Assembly: GCA_023382715.1 (NCBI GenBank)
Contig: JAHDWP010000027.1
Location: 1-46,655, forward strand
DNA: 46,655 nucleotides
Origin: Anaerolineae bacterium
GTDB taxonomy: Bacteria; Chloroflexota; Anaerolineae; Aggregatilineales; Aggregatilineaceae
Direction of reading: 5' to 3'
The translations under genes were made by a program, and so were the position numbers. This document shows positions 1 through 8,915 of this stretch, piece by piece (within the stretch, counting starts at the first letter, position 1; every line of letters starts with the position of its first letter). The notes under the pieces were generated by a model. That model saw only the letters and a list, made by a program, of their open reading frames with translations. It had not been told where the DNA came from and did no database searches.

Positions 1-89
1 AGAGGGGGCGGCGAGGCGCGTCAGCGCCGAGCGGGGGTGAGGTCAACCCGGGCGCGGCAGGTTTTGCTCTGAGCGAAGGGCAGTATCTC

Positions 90-240
90 CTTGCCGGTTG
101 AAACTCGCCACGCGGGAACGGCCCCCCATCCCCGATCCTTCCCCCCTTGTGGGGGAAGGGAGAAAAGCGCACCCGCTGAGCTTCCCCCTCCTTGCGGGGG
201 AGGGGTTTGGGGTGGGGGAAACAACTTCTCACTCAGGGAG
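90..240. repeat. Interspersed element, family A, degraded copy A1
   Basis: This stretch has the two characteristic C-rich/G-rich hairpins of family A: CCTTCCCCCCTTGTGGGGGAAGG around 139-161 as an imperfect palindrome, then CCCCTCCTTGCGGGGGAGGGG around 185-205. It ends in ACTTCTCACTCAGG, resembling the right terminal repeat of the better copies at 15335 and 37489. The left end is too diverged to place exactly. It lies just upstream of the promoter of the dehydrogenase gene. The first ~90 bases of the window show no supportable gene. Confidence 0.6.
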
Positions 241-287
241 GGAGCAGAACAGGCATCAGTCAAAATCTCACCACGATCCTGTTTTTG

Positions 288-316
288 TTGACAGTATCAT
301 GCTGTTAGCATACTAT
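288..316 (+). promoter_or_regulatory. Sigma70-type promoter for the dehydrogenase/ABC cluster
   Basis: A perfect -35 box TTGACA (288-293) is followed after 17 bases by TACTAT (311-316, 4 of 6 matches to TATAAT). A TATAAA at 314-319 is an alternative -10. Just downstream, TATAA and TTATA form a small dyad (314-331) that could be an operator. Predicted transcription would start near 323, giving a leader of about 100 bases before the ATG at 425. The consensus match is seen; activity is inferred. Confidence 0.6.
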
Positions 317-424
317 AAATATGAACTTATAGAAGAGTTACCGATACCAGGGCAGATCGCTGCTTACCGGCACCACGGATCTCCTGAAGCGTCTTCCAGG
401 CTTCCCCACAGATAGGGGATCTTG

Positions 425-1453
425 ATGGCAAACGTTGGTATTGGCGTAGTTGGCTTGGGACGTATGGGGCAGGTCTACGCCACCCATACGGCACGGCAGA
501 TCGAAGGGGCGACCCTGGTCGCAGTGGCCGATCCGGATCGCGAGGCCCTCGCTCGTTTCGCCGCTCAGGTTCCTGGCGTGGAAGTGCTCAGCCACTACCA
601 GGACTTGTGCGCCCATCCCCAGATACAGGGCGTCATCGTTGCCAGCCCCACCAGCACTCACCGTGACGTGGTGATCGAGGCTGCCCAGGCCGGCAAGGCG
701 ATCTTCTGCGAAAAGCCGCTGGCCCTCACCCTGCGTGCCACCGATGAGATCATCGAAGCCGTGCAGCGAGCCGGTGTCCCCTTGCAGGTGGGCTTCATGC
801 GCCGCTTTGACCGGGGGTATGCGGCGGCCAGGCGCAAGATTGACGCGGGCGCGATCGGCCAGCCGGTGATGATCCGCTCGATTGGGCGCGACCCGTATCG
901 CACCAGCCTGGAGTTCGCCAATCCAGCCGTCAGCGGCGGCCTGATTGTGGACATGGCCATCCACGACTTCGATTGCCTGCGCTGGCTGATGGGTGACGAC
1001 ATCGAGCGAGTCTATACCGAAGTGGCCGCCCTGGTCTACCCAGAGCTGCTGGGCGTGGGCGACGTGGACAACGCCATGATCAATGTCCGCTTTCAGGGGG
1101 GCGGGCTGGGCAATGTTGAAGTCAGCCGCACGGCCCTCTACGGCTACGACATCCGCTGTGAAGTGGTGGGGTCTAAGGGGACGATCGAGATCGGCTACCT
1201 GCGCGAGACGCCCATCCTGGTGCTGACCCAAGAGGGCGTGACGCACGACGTGGTGCCCCATTTTCCACAGCGTTTCGGCCCGGCCTACACCGCTCAGATC
1301 GAGCATTTTGTCGAATGCCTGCGCCATGCTCGCCAGCCTGCTGTTTCCGCCGCCGACGCGCGGGCCGCGCTGCTGGCCTGCCTGGCGGCGACCCTCTCTC
1401 AGCGCGAGGAGCGGGTGGTAACCGTTGACGAGGTGAGCGAGCGCAGCCAGTAG
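425..1453 (+). CDS. iolG: Gfo/Idh/MocA family oxidoreductase, probable inositol 2-dehydrogenase
   Basis: This is a 342-residue NAD(P)-dependent dehydrogenase, the usual length for the family. The N-terminal Rossmann fold has GLGRMG at residues 10-15. The family motif EKPLAL follows at 96-101, with Lys97. Asp176 and His180 in DMAIHDFD complete the Lys-Asp-His catalytic set described for inositol dehydrogenases. The closest match by eye is myo-inositol 2-dehydrogenase, which oxidises inositol to 2-keto-inositol in the cytosol, but other polyol or sugar substrates cannot be excluded. ATG at 425 is preferred over the in-frame TTG at 422; an AGGGGAT stretch precedes it. The sugar-binding protein, permease and ATPase that follow on the same strand suggest it acts on the imported sugar or cyclitol. 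The promoter at 288-316 probably drives it. Confidence 0.85.
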   Translation: MANVGIGVVGLGRMGQVYATHTARQIEGATLVAVADPDREALARFAAQVPGVEVLSHYQDLCAHPQIQGVIVASPTSTHRDVVIEAAQAGKAIFCEKPLALTLRATDEIIEAVQRAGVPLQVGFMRRFDRGYAAARRKIDAGAIGQPVMIRSIGRDPYRTSLEFANPAVSGGLIVDMAIHDFDCLRWLMGDDIERVYTEVAALVYPELLGVGDVDNAMINVRFQGGGLGNVEVSRTALYGYDIRCEVVGSKGTIEIGYLRETPILVLTQEGVTHDVVPHFPQRFGPAYTAQIEHFVECLRHARQPAVSAADARAALLACLAATLSQREERVVTVDEVSERSQ

Positions 1454-1559
1454 TTCGCCGGCGTTGCTTGCGCCGAAAGGAGGTGCTCAGGGCCGGACCA
1501 TAACCGCTGAACTCCCCACTTTCTTCTCGTCAGCCACGAGTTTTTAGGAGGCTTCTGCC

Positions 1560-2519
1560 ATGAAACGCCTGATTAGTGTCCTGATCGTCCTGCTGGTCGT
1601 GGCCGCTCTCGCCGGCCCTGTTGCCGCCCAGGGGGAAATGCGCCCTTACCGTATCGTGGTCGTCACACATGGACAGGCCGCCGATCCATTCTGGTCGGTG
1701 GTCAAGAACGGCGTGGATCAGGCCGGTAAGGATATGCGGGTGACGGTTGAGTACCAGGCTCCCGCCTCGTTCGATATGGTCGCCATGTCGCAGTTGATTG
1801 ACGCAGTGGTGGCGTCCGACCCCGATGGCCTGGTGGTCTCGATCCCCGACCCCGACGCACTTGGCCCCTCGGTCAAGGCTGCGGTGGCCGCCGGCATTCC
1901 GGTGATCTCGATCAACTCCGGCAGTGACGTGGCCGAGGAGTTCGGCGTGCTGGCGCACGTCGGGCAAACCGAGTACGAGGCAGGCTATGGCGGCGGTCAG
2001 CGGATGGCGGCAGCCGGCGCCACCAAGGCGCTGTGCGTCAACCACGAAGTGGGCAACGTGGCGCTCGATCTGCGCTGCCAGGGCTTTGCCGATGCGCTGA
2101 CCGAAGCGGGAGCCACGGCTGAAGTGCTCGCCGTTGACCTGGCCGACTTCACCGGCAGCGCCAACCGCATCGCGGCGGCGCTGACCGCCGACGAGTCGAT
2201 CAATGCCATGCTGACCCTCGGCCCCGGCGGCGCGCTTCCCGCGCTTCAGGCGCTCACGGGTGAGCAGTTGCTGGGCACGGTGCTGCTGGCGACCTTTGAC
2301 CTGTCGCCTGAAGTGCTGGAAGCGATCCGCGATGGGAACATGCTGTTCGCCATTGACCAGCAGCAGTACATGCAGGGCTATCTGCCCATCGTGTACCTGA
2401 CGCTCTACCTGGAGAACCTGAACACTCCGGGGGCGATTCTCGTCCCGACCGGCCCTGGCTTTGTGGTTCAGGACACCGCCGCTCAGGTCATTGAGTACGC
2501 GGCGCGCGGCACGCGCTAG
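1560..2519 (+). CDS. Sugar ABC transporter substrate-binding protein (periplasmic binding protein type 1)
   Basis: This is a 319-residue exported binding protein. Residues 1-23 form a signal peptide: positive MKR start, hydrophobic core, cleavage after VAA. The mature part has the RbsB/inositol-binding fold, opening with [22 protein letters not shown], typical of binding proteins for ribose, inositol, xylose and autoinducer-2. The later [22 protein letters not shown] and the two-lobe alternation are also family features. An AGGAGG Shine-Dalgarno at 1547-1552 lies 7 bases before the ATG. It is 106 bases after the dehydrogenase and should deliver substrate to the permease at 2982. Ligand identity cannot be read from the sequence; inositol or a pentose is the best guess from context. 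Confidence 0.88.
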   Translation: MKRLISVLIVLLVVAALAGPVAAQGEMRPYRIVVVTHGQAADPFWSVVKNGVDQAGKDMRVTVEYQAPASFDMVAMSQLIDAVVASDPDGLVVSIPDPDALGPSVKAAVAAGIPVISINSGSDVAEEFGVLAHVGQTEYEAGYGGGQRMAAAGATKALCVNHEVGNVALDLRCQGFADALTEAGATAEVLAVDLADFTGSANRIAAALTADESINAMLTLGPGGALPALQALTGEQLLGTVLLATFDLSPEVLEAIRDGNMLFAIDQQQYMQGYLPIVYLTLYLENLNTPGAILVPTGPGFVVQDTAAQVIEYAARGTR

Positions 2520-2981
2520 AGCCTGTTATGCACTGTCAACCCCCATCCCCCGGCCCTTTCCCCGCTGGCGGGGAGGGGCCAGGGGGTGGAGTTCCGGTGA
2601 TCGCAGGGCAGCGCGAGTTGCCCGCCGCGCCGAACGCACAGAGTTCATAACACGCGCCAGGCCCGATCCGGCAGGCGTGATGGTTTGCTGCTGGCAATAG
2701 ATGCTAAGTACAGGCTGGCAGAAGTCCGCCTGGTAGCTGCTCGCTACACCCCCCCTCCCCCACAAGGAGCGGGAAGCGCAGCGGATGCGCTTTTCTCCCT
2801 TCCCCCACGAGGGGAAAGGATCGGGGGTGGGGGGGCTGGACCAGGCCAGACTGTATGCTCATTTCCGTTCTGGTGCACTAGCGATCGTAGGGGTGCGGCG
2901 GTGGTATGCCCCTGCGGAACCCTTTTCTTCTGCTTCTGTTGGCCATGAAATCTGCCAGGAACACAACAACGGAAGGTCGCC
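2520..2981. repeat. Repeat-rich spacer inside the ABC transporter cluster
   Basis: The 462 bases between binding protein and permease hold two G/C-rich repeat units rather than a gene. One is a partial unit at about 2540-2590 (CCCCCATCCCCCGGCCC mirrored by GGCCAGGGGGTGG). The other is a family A-like copy at about 2716-2845. Its left flank (AAGTCCGCCTGGTAGCTGCT) is also found beside the copy at 10480. The remaining bases up to 2981 show no convincing ORF or RNA. A Shine-Dalgarno-like GGAAGG precedes the permease ATG at 2982. Confidence 0.65.
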
Positions 2982-4061
2982 ATGTCTATTGAGGTGACAG
3001 CCGGCCCATCCTCTTCTGACGAGCGGTTGTTGCGCGAAAGTTTTTTAAGAAAACTGCTCCGCCGGCCCGAGCTGGGGGCTGTGAGCGGGGCCGTGTTGGT
3101 CTGGGTGCTCTTCGCCGTTCTGGCTGGAGATCGCGGGTTTGTCAGCCTGCGCGCGACCGCCAACTTCCTGGAGGTGGCTTCCGAGCTGGGCATCCTGGCG
3201 GTCGCGGTGGCGCTGCTGATGATCGGCGGCGAATTCGATCTGTCCATCGGCTCGATCATCGGTGGGGCGGGCATGGCCGTGACCATCCTCAGCGTCGAAT
3301 ACCAGTGGAATCTCTGGGCCGCCATCGGCATGGCGCTGCTCTTTTCGCTGGCAGTGGGCGCCATCAACGGCCTCCTGGTCGTCCGCACCAAACTCCCGTC
3401 TTTCATCATCACCCTGGGCAGCCTGTTCATCATTCGCGGGGTCACCATCGGGCTGACGCGCCTGATCACCGGGCGCACGCAGGTGGGCGGTGTGAAGGCG
3501 GCGGCGGGCTATGACTCGGCGGCGTCGGTCTTCACCAGCGCGATCAAGATCACCGACCCGGCTTCCAAGCGCGGGCTGCCGGCGGAATTCTCGATTTCGA
3601 TCCTGTGGTGGCTGATAATCGCCGCGCTCGCCACCTACGTGCTGCTGCGCACGCGCCCCGGCAACTGGATTTTCGGCATCGGTGGTGACGCCAACGCAGC
3701 GCGCAACGTCGGCGTGCCAGTCAGCCGCATGAAGGTGATCCTGTTCATGGTCACTGCCACCTCGGCCTGGCTGGTGGGGACGATCCAGGTGCTCTCTGCG
3801 GGAAGCGCGGACACCTTGCGCGGCGAGCAGCGCGAATTCTACGCGATCATCGCTGTGGTGATTGGCGGCACGCTGCTGACCGGCGGCTACGGCTCGGCGC
3901 TGGGCGCGGTTTTTGGCGCGCTGACGGTGGGGATGGTGCAGCAGGGGATCGTCTATACAGGGATTGACTCCGACTGGTTCATGGTCTTCCTGGGAGCGAT
4001 GCTGATCGTTGCCGTTCTGGTGAACAACTATATTCGCAAACGGGCAGCGGAGGTCAAGTGA
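2982..4061 (+). CDS. Sugar ABC transporter permease (RbsC/BPD_transp_2 type)
   Basis: This is a 359-residue integral membrane protein with about ten hydrophobic segments, beginning near residue 28 and ending just before the basic C-terminus. It carries the RbsC-like signature in the first third ([16 protein letters not shown]). Later come [20 protein letters not shown] and, near the C-terminal end, [20 protein letters not shown], all typical of permeases for ribose, xylose or inositol. It forms the membrane channel, working as a homodimer in the family, with the ATPase starting one base after its stop codon. The ATG follows GGAAGGTCGCC. The long N-terminal hydrophilic stretch of about 27 residues is slightly unusual but still plausible. 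Confidence 0.88.
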   Translation: MSIEVTAGPSSSDERLLRESFLRKLLRRPELGAVSGAVLVWVLFAVLAGDRGFVSLRATANFLEVASELGILAVAVALLMIGGEFDLSIGSIIGGAGMAVTILSVEYQWNLWAAIGMALLFSLAVGAINGLLVVRTKLPSFIITLGSLFIIRGVTIGLTRLITGRTQVGGVKAAAGYDSAASVFTSAIKITDPASKRGLPAEFSISILWWLIIAALATYVLLRTRPGNWIFGIGGDANAARNVGVPVSRMKVILFMVTATSAWLVGTIQVLSAGSADTLRGEQREFYAIIAVVIGGTLLTGGYGSALGAVFGALTVGMVQQGIVYTGIDSDWFMVFLGAMLIVAVLVNNYIRKRAAEVK

Positions 4062-4062
4062 C

Positions 4063-4923
<861 letters not shown>

Positions 4924-4981
4924 GCCGCGTCCCTCGAAATCTGATGCGCTGCCCCTGGCCGCCAGCGGGCGGTCGCCGACC

Positions 4982-5434
4982 CTACCCCGCCGGCCACGCA
5001 CTGAGCAGCGTCGCTGCCCGGTCGAGCGGGTCGGTCGCGGCCAGCGCCGCCATTCGCCCGGCGCGGGCCATGTCCAGCGATACCAATGGCCGGGGGTCGG
5101 CGCACTCGATGGCCCACAGGTCGGCGCTGTCGCGGATGGCGCGGGTTGCTTCGCTCAGCGCTGCGCTGATGGTCTCGGCGTTGGGGTGAGCCGTGCGCTG
5201 CTGAGGGCTGAGCACCAGCTCGGCGGGGACGGAGATCGTCTCTGCGCAGGAGACCGTCTCGCCGAAGATGACGCGATCCCACAGAGCCAGCGCCGCGGCC
5301 TGCGCCGCGCGGACTTCGCCCAGGTGAGCCGCGAGATCGGCGCGCACCTGGCCTGCCGTCACGCCCGCATCGCCCCACAGCGTACAGCCCGCCAATCCCA
5401 GCCCGACGGCCAGCCAGACAACCAACCGCGCCAT
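4982..5434 (-). CDS. Small predicted lipoprotein of unknown function
   Basis: This is a 150-residue protein with a lipoprotein signal. MARLVVWLAVGLGLAGC places a lipobox L-A-G-C with Cys17 as the acylation site. The ATG at 5434 is chosen because it puts the signal peptide at the N-terminus and follows GGGGAGAGC at good distance; the longer in-frame reading to 5632 lacks such support. The mature part is alanine-rich and probably helical. It has two further cysteines (in VSCAET and IECADP) that could pair outside the membrane. I do not recognise the family. It is convergent with the ATPase gene and divergent from the glycosyltransferase operon starting at 5550. Confidence 0.65.
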   Translation of the reverse strand: MARLVVWLAVGLGLAGCTLWGDAGVTAGQVRADLAAHLGEVRAAQAAALALWDRVIFGETVSCAETISVPAELVLSPQQRTAHPNAETISAALSEATRAIRDSADLWAIECADPRPLVSLDMARAGRMAALAATDPLDRAATLLSAWPAG

Positions 5435-5474
5435 GCGCTCTCCCCACGCGCGCCACACGCCCGGCGGCGCGTGT

Positions 5475-5503
5475 AGCCATTCTACGCCGGAGCACGGTAC
5501 AAT
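5475..5503 (+). promoter_or_regulatory. Possible promoter for the polysaccharide operon
   Basis: TACAAT at 5498-5503 is a good -10. TAGCCA at 5474-5479 is a weak -35 at 18-base spacing. It lies in the divergent gap between the lipoprotein start (5434) and the glycosyltransferase start (5550). Confidence 0.4.
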
Positions 5504-5549
5504 GCGAACCGCGTTGCTCGCGTCCCACGCATGAGAGAGACGTTCGCGT

Positions 5550-6824
5550 ATGACCGTTCGCCGCTGGCTGGCCGCTATCCTGCTCGTGACCGTTCTGGGG
5601 CGGGTCGCCTTCATCCTGCTCTTCGACCACACCCTTTCGCTGCAAACCTCCGGCTACGACATCTACGCCGTGAACGTGATCGAAGGGCGCGGCTACACGC
5701 GCTTCGACGACCGGGCCGGCGACTCCGACCTGCCGCCGCTCTACCCCTTCTTCCTGATCGGCGTCTACAAAACGCTGGGGCGCGACCCGATCAGCGTGGC
5801 CGTCGTGCAGATCGGGCTGGACGTGCTGACCGCGCTGCTGCTGTTCTGGATCGGGCGGCGGGTGGCCGGGGAAGCGGTCGGGCTGCTGGCGACGGCCTTC
5901 TACGGGGCGTATCCTTACCTGCTCTACCAGAACCTGACGCTTAACGACACGGGCCTGTTCATCTTCCTGCTGGCGGCGAGCATTGCAGCGGCGTACCGGG
6001 CGCGTGACACGCGCAACTGGCGTTGGGCGGCGGCGCTGGGCGTTGCCTGCGGGCTGGGCGCGCTGACCAAAACGCTGATCGTGCTCATTCTCCCGCTGCT
6101 GGCCCTGTGGTGGTGGCGCGCGCTGGGCCTGCGCCGCGCGGTGATGCTGGGCGCGGCGAGCGGGATCGCCCTGCTGCTGGTGATCGCGCCCTGGGTGGTG
6201 CGCAACACGCGCCTGCACGGCGAGCTGGTGCTGATCAGCACCAACAGCGGCAGCAACCTGCACCAGGGCAACAACGCCTGTGTGGCCGACTACCTGGCGC
6301 GCGGCTGGGATGCGCAGTGGGTCAATTGCATCGAGCTGGCCCCGCCGGAGTTGAGCGAAACGGAGGCCGATCGCTGGCACCGCGAGCAGGCGCTGACCTA
6401 CCTGCGCGAGCACCCCGGCGAGTGGCCGCGTTTGTTCTGGACGAAGTTCTGGGTGCTGTGGAGTCCGGTGATCATGCCCTACGACCTGCCGCCCGACCCG
6501 TACCTGGTGGACGACGCGGTGCTGCAATTCCACACGCCCGCTTTCGAGGCGGCGCGCGTCGTGCACGCGCTCTACTTCACGCCGCTGCTGATCCTGGGCA
6601 TCGCCGGGCTGTTCCTCGGCTGGCGCGACCGGCGCGCGATCGCTCCGCTGGCCGCCGTATTCGTGGCGATCACCGTCGCCTATCTCATCTTCCACCCTTC
6701 GACGCGCTACCGCTCGCCCGCCGATCCCTTCCTGTTCATCCTGGCCGCCTATAGCGTGACGCGGCTGTGGGCGCGGATCATGGCGGGCCGGACGCGGCGC
6801 TGGACGCTGCTGCGAGAGACCTGA
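5550..6824 (+). CDS. GT39/ArnT-like membrane glycosyltransferase
   Basis: This is a 424-residue polytopic membrane protein with roughly ten to twelve hydrophobic helices. The first is at residues 5-22 and the last near 385-405. The early extracytoplasmic loop is acidic (TRFDDRAGDSDLPPLYPFF), as in the catalytic loop of dolichyl/polyprenyl-phosphate-sugar-dependent transferases (PMT and ArnT families). A tryptophan- and proline-rich loop follows in the second half. Members of the family transfer a sugar from a polyprenyl phosphate donor to protein or lipid on the outer face of the membrane. The polyprenol-phosphate mannose synthase encoded at 20681 could supply a donor. First gene of a compact four-gene operon; the next ORF starts one base after its stop. 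Confidence 0.75.
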   Translation: MTVRRWLAAILLVTVLGRVAFILLFDHTLSLQTSGYDIYAVNVIEGRGYTRFDDRAGDSDLPPLYPFFLIGVYKTLGRDPISVAVVQIGLDVLTALLLFWIGRRVAGEAVGLLATAFYGAYPYLLYQNLTLNDTGLFIFLLAASIAAAYRARDTRNWRWAAALGVACGLGALTKTLIVLILPLLALWWWRALGLRRAVMLGAASGIALLLVIAPWVVRNTRLHGELVLISTNSGSNLHQGNNACVADYLARGWDAQWVNCIELAPPELSETEADRWHREQALTYLREHPGEWPRLFWTKFWVLWSPVIMPYDLPPDPYLVDDAVLQFHTPAFEAARVVHALYFTPLLILGIAGLFLGWRDRRAIAPLAAVFVAITVAYLIFHPSTRYRSPADPFLFILAAYSVTRLWARIMAGRTRRWTLLRET

Positions 6825-6825
6825 C

Positions 6826-7725
6826 ATGGATGACGCGAGCTACCAGGAGAAACTGGCCGGCGAGGCCGCCTTGTGGGGGCGCGTGGCCGAGGAGCAGGCG
6901 GAGCGTGTGCCCCCTGACTGGCGCTATCACCGCCATCTGCGCCATAACGCCGTCGTTCACGCGCGCGACATTGAGGCGCTGCTGGCTCACATCACTCCCG
7001 GCATGAAAGCGCTGGAGCTTGGCTGCGCGTCCGGCTGGCTGACCCTGGCGATGGCTCAGCGCGGGGCTGCGGCGCAGGGGATGGACATCAGCGAGGGGGC
7101 GATTGCCGTCGCCCGCGCTTATTACGAGTCGATCAAGGACACAGTGTCCGGCGCAGTCACCTATGCAGTGACAGACCTCAACGCGCTCGATCTGCCGCCT
7201 GCCGCCTACGACGTGATCGCCGCCAAAGGCGTGCTGCATCACCTGGTACGCCTGGAACACGTCATTGACCAGGTGTACGCGGCGCTCAAGCCGGGCGGGT
7301 TGTTCTGGGTCTCGGATACGCACGGCGACGAGTCCCTGCCGGTGACGCTGCTGGCTGGCGCGCTGACGCTGGCTCTGCCCACGCAGGTCTCCTACCGCGA
7401 GAAGGTGCGCGGCCTGCTGCGTTTCGGCCTGCGCGCGCCGCAGCGGGTCAAGGCCAGCATCCAGGCGGACGGCCTCTCGCCGTTCGAGGGCGCGGGGCGC
7501 GACCAGGACTGGGTCGCGCTGGTCCGGCAACGCTTCGCCGTCGAGCGGACGGCGCGCAAGCCCGCCATGACCGGCTACGTCACCGCGCAGTTCGCGCTGC
7601 CCGATCGGGTCGCCGTTCCCTTGCTGCGCGCGCTGGCCGTCCCCGACCGCTGGGCAGTCCGGCTGGGCCTGCTGCGCAGCACCGGCGTCGTGCTCTTCGC
7701 GCGTAAGGACGAGGGAACGCCGTGA
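6826..7725 (+). CDS. Class I SAM-dependent methyltransferase
   Basis: This is a 299-residue protein with a canonical class I methyltransferase core. Motif I is LELGCASG at residues 63-70, followed by an acidic residue at the end of beta-2 (MDISEGAI) and a post-motif region AAKGVLHHLVRLEHV typical of methyltransferases acting on small molecules or glycans. The extra C-terminal ~110 residues may bind the acceptor. Packed between glycosyltransferases, it probably methylates a sugar or lipid intermediate of the cell-surface polysaccharide; the substrate is not deducible. Its stop overlaps the GTG start of the next gene by four bases (GTGA), so the pair is translationally coupled. Confidence 0.8.
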   Translation: MDDASYQEKLAGEAALWGRVAEEQAERVPPDWRYHRHLRHNAVVHARDIEALLAHITPGMKALELGCASGWLTLAMAQRGAAAQGMDISEGAIAVARAYYESIKDTVSGAVTYAVTDLNALDLPPAAYDVIAAKGVLHHLVRLEHVIDQVYAALKPGGLFWVSDTHGDESLPVTLLAGALTLALPTQVSYREKVRGLLRFGLRAPQRVKASIQADGLSPFEGAGRDQDWVALVRQRFAVERTARKPAMTGYVTAQFALPDRVAVPLLRALAVPDRWAVRLGLLRSTGVVLFARKDEGTP

Positions 7726-8915
7726 ACCTGCTGCACGTCATCCCTTACTACGCGCCCGCCTGGGCCTACGGCGGGTCGGTGCGCGCGGCGACCGAGCTAA
7801 CTCGCGCGCTCGTGCGGGCCGGGCACCGCGTCACCGTGCTGACCACCGATACGCTCAGCCCGCACGAGCGCGCGCCCGTCCCCCGCGAGACGCTGGACGG
7901 CGTGGAGGTGGTGCGCGCCCGCAACCTGAGCAACGCGCTGCGCGGGCGGCTCAACCTCTCCACGCCGCGCGGTATGGCGGCCCTTGCCCGCTCGCTGATC
8001 GTCGAGCGCCGGATTGACCTGGTGCACTGCCACGAATTGCGCACGGTGGAGAATCTGCGGGTCGCGCCGGTGGCAGAGGCGCTGGATGTGCCGGTCGTCG
8101 TGTCGCCGCACGGCACGCTGCCCACTTCCACCGGACGCCCGGCGTTCAAGCGGGCCTGGGACCGGTTGTTGGGCGGGCGACTGCTGCCGCGCTGTGACGC
8201 CGCCATCGCCCTCACCCGCGACGAGGCAGCGGATGCGCGGGCGCTGTGGGCCGCGCGCGGGATAGACATCCCCATCCACATCGTGCCCAACGGCGTGCAC
8301 CTGGACGAGTTCGCCGTGCCCCCCGCCAGGGATACCGCCCGCGCCCGCTGGAACCTGGGCGAGGGGCCGGTGGTGCTGTTCCTGGGGCGGCTGCACGCGC
8401 GCAAGGGCGTGCAGCTGCTGCTGCCCGCCTTCGCCGGGGCGCTGAGACAGGTGCCGGACGCGCGCCTGCTGATCGTCGGGCCGGACGAGGGGATGCTGGC
8501 CGCGCTGACGGCGCAGGCCCACGCGCTCGGACTGGGCGAGCAGGCGATCTTCACCGGCCTGCTGACCGGCCCCGACCGCCTGGCGGCGCTGGCCGCCGCC
8601 GATCTCTTCGCCCTGCCCGCCGTCGGCGAGGGCTTCTCGATGGCCGCCCTGGAGGCGCTGGCCTGTGGCCTGCCCGTCCTGCTGACGCCCGGCTGCCACT
8701 TCCCCGAAGCGGCGGAGGCGGGGGCGGGCGTCGTCGTCCCGCGCGAAGTCGAGCCGCTGCGGGCGGCGCTAGCCGATTTGTTGGGCGACGCCGCGCGCCG
8801 CGCGGCGATGGGACGGGCGGCGCGCAAGCTGGTGGAGGCGCGCTACACCTGGCCGCAGATCGTCGCGCAGATGGAAGCGGCCTACGCCGCAGTGCTGGCC
8901 AGGCAGCGCCCGTGA
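7722..8915 (+). CDS. Glycosyltransferase family 4
   Basis: This is a 397-residue GT-B fold glycosyltransferase. The N-terminal acceptor domain begins NLLHVIPYYAPAWAYGGSV, and PHGTL occurs near residues 129-133. The C-terminal nucleotide-sugar domain has LGRLHARKGV (221-230) and the EX7E retaining motif at Glu303 and Glu311 in GEGFSMAALEAL. Enzymes of this family add mannose, glucose or similar residues from NDP-sugars to growing polysaccharide or lipid acceptors at the cytoplasmic face. It starts with GTG inside the stop of the methyltransferase gene and ends one base into the ATG of the flippase, so the three genes are one translational unit. Confidence 0.88.
   Translation: MNLLHVIPYYAPAWAYGGSVRAATELTRALVRAGHRVTVLTTDTLSPHERAPVPRETLDGVEVVRARNLSNALRGRLNLSTPRGMAALARSLIVERRIDLVHCHELRTVENLRVAPVAEALDVPVVVSPHGTLPTSTGRPAFKRAWDRLLGGRLLPRCDAAIALTRDEAADARALWAARGIDIPIHIVPNGVHLDEFAVPPARDTARARWNLGEGPVVLFLGRLHARKGVQLLLPAFAGALRQVPDARLLIVGPDEGMLAALTAQAHALGLGEQAIFTGLLTGPDRLAALAAADLFALPAVGEGFSMAALEALACGLPVLLTPGCHFPEAAEAGAGVVVPREVEPLRAALADLLGDAARRAAMGRAARKLVEARYTWPQIVAQMEAAYAAVLARQRP

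Noticed and set aside
8246-8914. N-terminal extension of the flippase frame
   Set aside because: It overlaps the GT4 gene in another frame and has Gly/Arg/Ala-rich shadow composition; the flippase start at 8915 coincides with the GT4 stop.
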